Shown here: in pieces, positions 58,398 through 64,000 of the stretch
Numbering within the stretch: position 1 is the first letter of the stretch
Layout of the letters: every line of letters begins with the position of its first letter
Source of the DNA: Ignavibacteriota bacterium
Lineage (GTDB): Bacteria; Bacteroidota; Ignavibacteria; UBA10030
NCBI GenBank assembly: GCA_003170475.1
Contig: PMZI01000023.1
Coordinates: forward strand, 342,457 to 406,456
Reading direction: 5' to 3'
DNA: 64,000 nt
Position numbers and translations under genes: made by a program
Notes under the pieces: model-generated
What the model was told of the DNA's origin: nothing
Seen by the model: only the letters and a program-made list of their open reading frames with translations
Database searches by the model: none

Positions 58398-58997
58398 TCA
58401 AGCTCCCGTGAGGTGGCGCCGGAGAACGTCCTTCATTGATGCCAGCGCTTTTGCGCGGTGGCTGATGGTGTTCTTCTCCGCTGCTGTCAATTCCGCATAT
58501 GTCCGGGAAAACCCGTCCGGAAGAAAGATCGGGTCATAACCGAAACCATTTGTTCCTCGGGGCGATTCGGCAAGCATTCCTGAACAGATACCTTCCGTGG
58601 TTTCCACTGTCCTGTCACCCAAAAGTGTTAACACAGCGCGGAATTGCGCGCGTCGCCTTCGCGGCGCAACACCCATCATCTGGTTCAACAGCTTCTGGTT
58701 ATTGGTTGCATCCGAGGCTCCCTCGCCGGCATAGCGTGCCGAGATAACGCCCGGCCTCCCCGTCAGATAGAATACCTCTAGACCCGAATCATCTGCCAGC
58801 GCAGGAATTTTCGTGTGCTCAAAGACTATCTGCGCTTTCTGAAGAGAATTTTCCTGGAACGTCGCGCCCTCTTCCTTCAAGAGAGGCACGTGCGGAAAGT
58901 CGTTCAGAGTCAACACCTCGAGCGGAAGATCGCTGAGAATGGTCTTGATTTCTTCGATCTTGTGTTTGTTGCGAGTGGCGAGAACAATCCTGGTCAT
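58398..58997 (-). CDS. rdgB: XTP/dITP diphosphatase
   Basis: A 199-residue cytoplasmic house-cleaning enzyme of the RdgB/HAM1 family that removes non-canonical purine nucleoside triphosphates. The N-terminal IVLATRNKHKIEEIK, then ALADDSGLEVFYLTGRPGVISARYAG and NGFGYDPIFLPDG plus ELTAAEKNTISHRAKAL are all family signatures. It overlaps the PQ-loop gene by 4 bp (ATGA) and ends the radA-guaD operon. Linkage with the guanine deaminase gene makes a purine-salvage and sanitation theme. Confidence 0.96.
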   Translation of the reverse strand: MTRIVLATRNKHKIEEIKTILSDLPLEVLTLNDFPHVPLLKEEGATFQENSLQKAQIVFEHTKIPALADDSGLEVFYLTGRPGVISARYAGEGASDATNNQKLLNQMMGVAPRRRRAQFRAVLTLLGDRTVETTEGICSGMLAESPRGTNGFGYDPIFLPDGFSRTYAELTAAEKNTISHRAKALASMKDVLRRHLTGA

Positions 58998-59257
58998 GCA
59001 GTTCCTTCCTGCGGTTCTCGCGGGAAAAGCTTATAGAAAATGTTGAGTGCGGCACTCAAGGTCGTCAGCGTGTTCAGGGTTGTGAACACGGGGTCGCCGA
59101 GGCTCCAGGCATATACCGCAAGAATGAGGCTTCCCAGAGAAGAGAGAATCAGAAACGTGAGGTTCACAGGGCAGCGCCCCCGCTTGATGGTCTCAATCGA
59201 CTGGGGGATCCAGCACACCGTCAGAGCGGTGAGACCAACATATCCCATCCACTGCAT
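58994..59257 (-). CDS. PQ-loop (SemiSWEET-like) small membrane protein
   Basis: An 87-residue protein with three hydrophobic helices and the PQ-loop signature CWIPQSIETIKRGR in helix 1. A single three-helix unit is the size of SemiSWEET sugar transporters, which work as dimers; the related LAB_N domain of lipid-A synthases is an alternative. It starts 12 bp after guaD and overlaps rdgB by 4 bp. Substrate unknown. Confidence 0.85.
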   Translation of the reverse strand: MQWMGYVGLTALTVCWIPQSIETIKRGRCPVNLTFLILSSLGSLILAVYAWSLGDPVFTTLNTLTTLSAALNIFYKLFPREPQEGTA

Positions 59258-59269
59258 ACGAGTCCTGTC

Positions 59270-59749
59270 TTAGTAAGGGATCTTGTCGTTCTTCTCCTGC
59301 CACTCCCGAAAGGCCACAAGTGCTTCGTCCCGCATGAGCTGGATCATCTGGATCTTGCGCTGGTTATGCGGGCGGGCGAATTCATCATAGATGGTGCGAT
59401 CGTCAAAACCAATTTTGGCTGCATCGTCTCTCGTGTTGGCGAAGTAGATGGACTTCGGTCGAGCCCAATAGATCGCTCCGAGACACATGGGACACGGTTC
59501 GCACGATGTGTAGATGTCGCATCCGTCGAGCTGAAACGATCCAAGGACTCGGCACGCTTCGCGGATGGCAACAATCTCAGCGTGAGCGGTAGGATCATTC
59601 GTCGACGTCACAAGGTTTGTTCCGCGGGCGATGACCGTTCCGTTTTTTACGATCACCGTCGCAAACGGGCCACCCTTGCCTTCCTGAATATTCTTGTGCG
59701 AGAGGGTGATGGCTTCCCGCATGAACTGATCGTGATCCGTTGTGCCCAT
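59270..59749 (-). CDS. guaD: Guanine deaminase
   Basis: A 159-residue zinc-dependent deaminase of the CDA fold with HAE at 56-58 (zinc ligand and proton shuttle) and PCPMC with Cys86 and Cys89 as ligands. The text GSFQLDGCDIYTSCEPCPMC and AIYWARPKSIYFAN, the GFDD element and the REW segment near the C terminus agree closely with Bacillus-type GuaD rather than TadA. It converts guanine to xanthine. The ATG at 59749 overlaps the radA stop region; the TTG at 59761 is less likely. No clear Shine-Dalgarno, so coupling to radA is likely. Confidence 0.92.
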   Translation of the reverse strand: MGTTDHDQFMREAITLSHKNIQEGKGGPFATVIVKNGTVIARGTNLVTSTNDPTAHAEIVAIREACRVLGSFQLDGCDIYTSCEPCPMCLGAIYWARPKSIYFANTRDDAAKIGFDDRTIYDEFARPHNQRKIQMIQLMRDEALVAFREWQEKNDKIPY

Positions 59750-59753
59750 GACT

Positions 59754-61115
59754 CTAACCAATCAGTTGCTCCATTGCTTCATTGACTGTGTGGACACCGA
59801 CGATCTCGATGCCGTTTTGCCCCTTGACGCCCTTGAGGTTGTTGTGGGGGATGATGACCTTCTTGAAGCCGAGCTTCGCCGCTTCCTGCACGCGTTTTTC
59901 GACGTGGCCGACCGTCCGGATTTCCCCGCCGAGGCCGATTTCGCCGACGGCAACCGAAGATGAATCCACCGGAATATCACGCAGGCTTGAAGTGATAGAC
60001 GTTGCGATGCCGAGGTCGACCGCAGGTTCGTCAATCTTCACGCCGCCGGCGATGTTCACAAAAACATCCTGACTGCCCAGATGAAGGCCGACTCGTTTCT
60101 CCAGCACGGCGAGCAGGAGAGAAAGGCGGCGGTAGTCGAATCCTGTCGTGTTCCGTTGAGGCATGCCGTAGCTTGTCGGAGTTACGAGAGCCTGCACCTC
60201 GATGAGAATTGGTCTCGATCCCTCAATGCTGGAAACGACCGTTGAACCGGACGTCCCGTACCGGCGCTCGGACAAAAAGGCTTCCGAAGGGTTTTTCACT
60301 TCGCGAAGCCCGCTGTCATGCATTTCAAAAATTCCAATTTCGTTGGTTGAACCGTATCTGTTCTTGAGTGCCCGGAGGATGCGGTAGGCATAGTGGGCCT
60401 CCCCCTCAAACTGGAGAACAGTGTCGACCATATGCTCGATCACACGTGGGCCCGCGATCACACCCTCTTTTGTAACATGCCCAATGACAAAGATGGGGAT
60501 GCCCTGGGTCTTTGCCAGACGGAGGAGAAGAGCTGTCGATTCACGGACCTGACTCACGCTTCCGGGGGCGCTCTCTAATCCCGGACGGTACATTGTTTGA
60601 ATCGAGTCGACGATGATGAGGTCGGGCGGATTGCGCTCGATGACATCGAGAATCAGATCGAGATTCGTTTCGGCTAGCAGCAGAATGCTCTTGGTATTAT
60701 CGGCTTCGAGTCGTTCAGCCCGGAGCTTGATTTGTCTGACAGATTCTTCGCCGCTGATGTAGAGTATCACCTGGCCTTTGAGTTTCAAGGCCACCTGCAT
60801 CATCAGTGTCGACTTGCCGATGCCGGGATCACCGCCGAGGAGAATGAGGGAACCCGGAACGAGGCCGCCTCCGAGCACCCGGTCGAATTCGTCGATGTTC
60901 GTCTTGATGCGCGGAACATCCTGGCTTTCGAGTTCATCCATCGGAATTGGCTCGATCTTCGAAGCGGCTCCCATAGGCTTCTTTGAAAGTCTGAGAGGAG
61001 AGGGGGCTTCCTCGACAAACGTATTCCACTCCGTGCAGTTTGGACATTTCCCAACCCAGCGCGGGGAAACGTAGCCGCATGACTGACAAACATATTTTGT
61101 CTGGATCTTGCTCAC
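59754..61115 (-). CDS. radA: DNA repair protein RadA (Sms)
   Basis: A 453-residue RecA-like ATPase that drives branch migration in recombination. A C4 zinc finger (YVCQSCGYVSPRWVGKCPNC) leads, then Walker A LGGDPGIGKST near 93-103, the RadA-specific KNRYG motif near 251 and a Lon-protease-like C-terminal domain (VNIAGGVKIDEPAVDLGIA). Homologues start close to the zinc finger, so the GTG at 61115 (VSKIQTKYVC) is chosen over the TTG at 61121; no ATG is in frame. It is the first gene of the radA-guaD-PQ-loop-rdgB operon. Confidence 0.96.
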   Translation of the reverse strand: MSKIQTKYVCQSCGYVSPRWVGKCPNCTEWNTFVEEAPSPLRLSKKPMGAASKIEPIPMDELESQDVPRIKTNIDEFDRVLGGGLVPGSLILLGGDPGIGKSTLMMQVALKLKGQVILYISGEESVRQIKLRAERLEADNTKSILLLAETNLDLILDVIERNPPDLIIVDSIQTMYRPGLESAPGSVSQVRESTALLLRLAKTQGIPIFVIGHVTKEGVIAGPRVIEHMVDTVLQFEGEAHYAYRILRALKNRYGSTNEIGIFEMHDSGLREVKNPSEAFLSERRYGTSGSTVVSSIEGSRPILIEVQALVTPTSYGMPQRNTTGFDYRRLSLLLAVLEKRVGLHLGSQDVFVNIAGGVKIDEPAVDLGIATSITSSLRDIPVDSSSVAVGEIGLGGEIRTVGHVEKRVQEAAKLGFKKVIIPHNNLKGVKGQNGIEIVGVHTVNEAMEQLIG

Positions 61116-61318
61116 GAGCAATTTGAGATCATTGATGGGCTGGTCGCAGAACTGAAAAATTGGATTATTACACTCTCGTTCAATATACAGACGGGGTTTC
61201 TGAGATTCAACAAATCGATCCGCTCACTTGGGATTTCATAGAATCGCAAAGACAATCTGACATCAGAACCATCGATATGCATTTTTGAGGTAGCTTCTGA
61301 GTCGACGATACCACAAAC

Positions 61319-61350
61319 AAAAAACCCCTGAGATGTTCAGGGGTTTTTTG
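61319..61350 (-). terminator. Rho-independent terminator after the CpoB-like lipoprotein gene
   Basis: aaaacccctga-gatgt-tcaggggtttt has an 11-bp stem and T/A runs on both strands, so it could work in both directions. It lies 22 bp past the stop of the lipoprotein gene at 61372. Confidence 0.88.
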
Positions 61351-61371
61351 CCTTACGTTCAAACGCAAATC

Positions 61372-62034
61372 TTACATCTTTCCCCAGCGCTCCTTGGCTT
61401 TCTTCACCTTGTCGCTTGTTGGATAGTCCTTGGTAACCTTTTCGTAGGCTTCCTTTGCCTTTGCTTTGTCTCCCGTGGCTTCGTAGCAGCGCCCCAGCAT
61501 GTACTGGGCATCGGCTTTCTTCTCCGAGCCTTTGTATTGGAAGACCATCTCAAAATGCTTCATCGCGTCTTTGAACTGTCTCTTTCCAAAGAACGACTCG
61601 CCGATCCAGTAGTGGCAATTGTCTGCTTGGTCTTCAGCGATTCCCCCCGAAAGGAGCGTTTCAAACATCTGGATTGCATCGTCGTATTTCTTCTCGCCAA
61701 AGGCCTTGATCGCGCCTTCATACGTTGCTGCAGGCGGTTTCGGCACCGCCGCAGCTTTCTCCAGCTCTGCTCTGAGTTTTGCTTCGACGTCTGCAATTCG
61801 GGCGTTGAGCGTACCGTTGTCCTGCTCGAGCTTCACAATTTTCTGCTTCAAATTGATGTTGTCTGCTTCGAGTGAATCGATCTTCTTTTGCTCAACCGTT
61901 GGCCCAGGCGGTGGTGGCGGCGTTTCCGGCTTTACGGCTTCTTCGCTGGCGCAGCCTGCCAAGGCAAAAAGCAGAACCATCAACGCGGGAAGGGAGAGGC
62001 GAAGCAGTGTCTCCTTTGATTGTGCAAAACTCAT
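61372..62034 (-). CDS. CpoB/YbgF-like TPR lipoprotein
   Basis: A 220-residue lipoprotein with signal and lipobox LAGC (Cys28), a Pro-rich linker, a coiled coil (VEQKKIDSLEADNINLKQKI to about 95) and at least three TPR units (YDDAIQMFETLL, FKDAMKHFEMVF, AKAKEAYEKVTKDYP). This order (coiled coil then TPR) is that of CpoB/YbgF, which coordinates outer-membrane constriction with cell-wall synthesis next to the Tol-Pal system. No tol genes are in the window, so the function is a family inference. It ends with a strong terminator. Confidence 0.88.
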   Translation of the reverse strand: MSFAQSKETLLRLSLPALMVLLFALAGCASEEAVKPETPPPPPGPTVEQKKIDSLEADNINLKQKIVKLEQDNGTLNARIADVEAKLRAELEKAAAVPKPPAATYEGAIKAFGEKKYDDAIQMFETLLSGGIAEDQADNCHYWIGESFFGKRQFKDAMKHFEMVFQYKGSEKKADAQYMLGRCYEATGDKAKAKEAYEKVTKDYPTSDKVKKAKERWGKM

Positions 62035-62190
62035 ACGGCCTCCGAGCTATGGCGGTGAGAAGAATTGATTGAAAGCACCGGAAATGTATCAATCCCGGCA
62101 TTGAAAATCAAGTATGAACAGCGCAATTCTTTCATCGATTCATTTAAAGAGAAAGATGAGAAGGGGGCGTCTTAGCTCACAAATTGCGTT

Positions 62191-63267
62191 TCACCCTAAT
62201 TTCGCTTCATTTGGGGCAACTTGACTGATCCGAGAGAACGTGAAATCGACCAATGCCTCCGAAATGGAAGAGACAATCCGCTCAGGCACCCCATCGGGAT
62301 GGATGGATTGGAGCCTCATGTCGCACATCTCATTGACATAGTCGACAACGACGAATTTGTCGACGGAAGTCATCGCAATCTCCGTCGAAAAAAAATCGAG
62401 TCCGCAGATTTGCTGGATGGTGATTGCGATCGAACGGAGCGGGTGGAGTCCGAACGCTTCCTCATCGTTTGGTGTTAACTCTTCATAGATATGTGTGAGA
62501 TCGTTCCACCAGCACGGCAGAACGAGGCCGACAGCGTAGAAAACTCTGAACCAGCCTCGCCGATGGGCCAGCTCGACCGGAATCACTTTTTCCTGCAGGA
62601 GGTATTTGTCATTCTTGTGATGCTGGCGCGTCTCGATGACATCTTTGAGAGACTCAGCTCCGAGGACGACACCGACCCCTCCGCCTGTTGTGTTCGCAGG
62701 CTTGATAATGAACGGCCGTCCGAGCAACGCCAGCTCAGAAAGCGATAGCTCAACTTCCTTTCTCTGATTGAACGGGGAGATGATGATGGTGTAGGGGACC
62801 TGGATGCCGTGGGACAAAAACTCAAGGTGCATCGTGGCCTTGTCTGACGCCCTTCGGAGTAAGTCGTGTGGATTGAGAATACAGAGGGTTTCACGGCGGC
62901 CGGAAGTGCGAGCGATCCGATGGATGACGTTGGACAGCGCGAGAAACCGCTCGTCTTCATCAGAGGCGCGGTCGAGGAAAACACGGACGAACAGAGTGTC
63001 GTCCCGCAGTCTGGAAACCGTCTCCTCGAGGTTGTTCAGATCGACGAATTGTGTCGTAAGGCCGCGGGCACTTGCAGCAGTATCAAGACATCCAAGAAAC
63101 TCGCGATCGAATTCCCAGGTCCAGGCAACAGCAATATCAAATCCCTCACGGGCGGCTTTCATTTGACGAAAGATAGCTCCTTTCAGTCCTCTCTGCAAGC
63201 CTTCGTTCGACTCCGGGCGCAGGGTAACATCCTTGTTATTCAAAGCCATAATCGATATATTTTCCAT
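62191..63267 (-). CDS. ATP-grasp family ligase-like protein
   Basis: A 358-residue cytoplasmic protein with a C-terminal ATP-grasp fold. GRPFIIKPANTTGGGVGVVLG is the ATP-binding segment, followed by YLLQEKVIPVELAHRRGWFR and the metal-binding end FFSTEIAM and VVVDYVNEMCDMRLQSIHPD. It resembles RimK-like and peptide ligases, but the exact enzyme cannot be named. The start is uncertain: ATG at 63267 or ATG at 63249; the frame open to 63507 overlaps the divergent TPR lipoprotein gene and is rejected. With the start at 63267, only 6 bp separate it from that gene. Confidence 0.82.
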   Translation of the reverse strand: MENISIMALNNKDVTLRPESNEGLQRGLKGAIFRQMKAAREGFDIAVAWTWEFDREFLGCLDTAASARGLTTQFVDLNNLEETVSRLRDDTLFVRVFLDRASDEDERFLALSNVIHRIARTSGRRETLCILNPHDLLRRASDKATMHLEFLSHGIQVPYTIIISPFNQRKEVELSLSELALLGRPFIIKPANTTGGGVGVVLGAESLKDVIETRQHHKNDKYLLQEKVIPVELAHRRGWFRVFYAVGLVLPCWWNDLTHIYEELTPNDEEAFGLHPLRSIAITIQQICGLDFFSTEIAMTSVDKFVVVDYVNEMCDMRLQSIHPDGVPERIVSSISEALVDFTFSRISQVAPNEAKLG

Positions 63268-63273
63268 ACTCTT

Positions 63274-64000
63274 ATGAAAATTACCCTCTCTATTGTCATT
63301 GTCGCTCTTGTCACCGTCTTGGTTGGATGCAGTTCCATGAAGGAGACGGCCCAACCCTCCCCGGGAACAAAAAAAGATACTCCGCTCACGGAGCGTGTGA
63401 AGGAATACCAGCGCGATCGCGCACTCGCCCGCCTCGTGCAGGGCTCGGTGTATGACGTCACCGGTGACTATGCGAATGCAATTCTGGAATATCAGGAAGC
63501 GCTTCAACTCTATCCTCAGGCGGCCACGGAGTACGCGATCTCAAAAGACTACTCTGCTCTGGCGAAGCACGCTCTGGCGGCGCAGCACGGCGCGGAAGCG
63601 GTCCGGCTCGACTCCCTCAATATTCTGTATCATCAGAACCTTGCCACGATCTATCTGAACGCGTATCAGCCAGATCTCGCCGTGAAGGAATTCGAACGGG
63701 TTGTTCAGATCGACTCGAACAACGTCGAAGGACAGTATAACCTTGCGCGGCTCTATCAAACCACCCGGCCGTTGAAGGCCATCGAGATCTATGAGCGTCT
63801 TCTTGATCGCACGGGCGATGAGTGGGAGATTCTCCTCCAGACAGCCGAAACCTACACTTCCCTCGGCCGCTTTGATGAGGCGGCGGAAAAATACAAACAT
63901 ATGTTGGAACTGGATCCCAGCAACAAGGTCCTGCAGCGCCAGCTCGCCGAGACCTTCGGACGGGCAGGGAAGTTTCCGGAAGCACAGAAGATGTTAGAGA
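63274..64000 (+). CDS. TPR lipoprotein (N-terminal part, cut by window end)
   Basis: At least 242 codons run off the right edge. The signal peptide (MKITLSIVIVALVTVLVGC) ends in a lipobox with Cys19. Repeated TPR units follow: NAILEYQEALQLYPQAATEY, HALAAQHGAEAVRLDSLN, LAVKEFERVVQIDSNN, KAIEIYERLLDRTGDE, FDEAAEKYKHMLELDPSN. It is an outer-membrane or periplasmic scaffold; its C-terminal part is unseen. It is divergent from the ATP-grasp gene with almost no intergenic space. No ribosome site is visible. Confidence 0.9.
   Translation, partial: MKITLSIVIVALVTVLVGCSSMKETAQPSPGTKKDTPLTERVKEYQRDRALARLVQGSVYDVTGDYANAILEYQEALQLYPQAATEYAISKDYSALAKHALAAQHGAEAVRLDSLNILYHQNLATIYLNAYQPDLAVKEFERVVQIDSNNVEGQYNLARLYQTTRPLKAIEIYERLLDRTGDEWEILLQTAETYTSLGRFDEAAEKYKHMLELDPSNKVLQRQLAETFGRAGKFPEAQKMLE

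Noticed and set aside
1-64000. tRNA, rRNA, phage or integrase genes
   Set aside because: No cloverleaf-like, ribosomal or integrase/transposase sequence was recognised on either strand by reading.

Overview
The window looks like a chromosomal segment of a free-living heterotroph of the FCB (Bacteroidota/Ignavibacteriota/Kapabacteriota-like) radiation. The reasons are a FlgD/T9SS-like C-terminal domain followed at once by a PorV/PorQ-family outer-membrane protein, many Sec or lipoprotein peptidases typical of that group (M1, M61, M28, S9, S46, C45), serine/threonine kinases with TPR or beta-propeller tails, SpoIIE-type phosphatases, and two candidate promoters of the Bacteroidota type (TTG-N19/20-TAnnTTTG). 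The taxonomic call is inference. No rRNA, tRNA, phage, IS transposase or CRISPR array was found.

Layout. 1-4.2 kb: M1 aminopeptidase (cut by the window edge), M61 peptidase, methyltransferase. 4.6-9.8 kb (+ strand): a very large secreted zincin with Ig-like repeats and a PorV-like partner. 9.8-20.1 kb: outer-membrane protein, Tat-exported amidohydrolase, then a minus-strand run of M28 peptidase, DedA protein, amidohydrolase, HAD phosphatase and GH78 rhamnosidase. 20.2-23.1 kb: a decayed chimeric gene, two related small cupredoxin-like proteins and a diheme cytochrome c. 23.2-30.3 kb: a three-gene operon of an MpaB/latex-clearing-type oxygenase, a Pyr4/PaxB-like membrane cyclase and a 1743-residue kinase-ATPase-GAF-SpoIIE regulator. 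30.6-39.6 kb: membrane proteins, two Ntn-hydrolase acylases, an S9 peptidase, a DUF2339-like protein and a double ABM-domain protein. 39.7-51.2 kb: four serine/threonine kinases in tandem headed by a GAF-SpoIIE phosphatase, with recombination scars between them. 51.4-56.9 kb: beta-lactamase-like lipoprotein, MBL-fold lipoprotein, outer-membrane protein, S46 dipeptidyl-peptidase, small membrane protein. 57.2-64 kb: TPR-receiver protein, a radA-guaD-PQ-loop-rdgB housekeeping operon, a CpoB-like lipoprotein, an ATP-grasp enzyme and a TPR lipoprotein cut by the window end.

How the genes work together. Most of the region serves extracytoplasmic breakdown of peptides, amides and glycans plus elaborate Ser/Thr phospho-signalling. 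The most unusual part is the 23.2-30.3 kb operon, which joins two families known mainly from isoprenoid and meroterpenoid chemistry to a large signalling protein. Degenerate 8-bp and 7-bp periodic repeats fill several intergenic gaps, especially around the kinase array, and form a second unexplained layer of structure.
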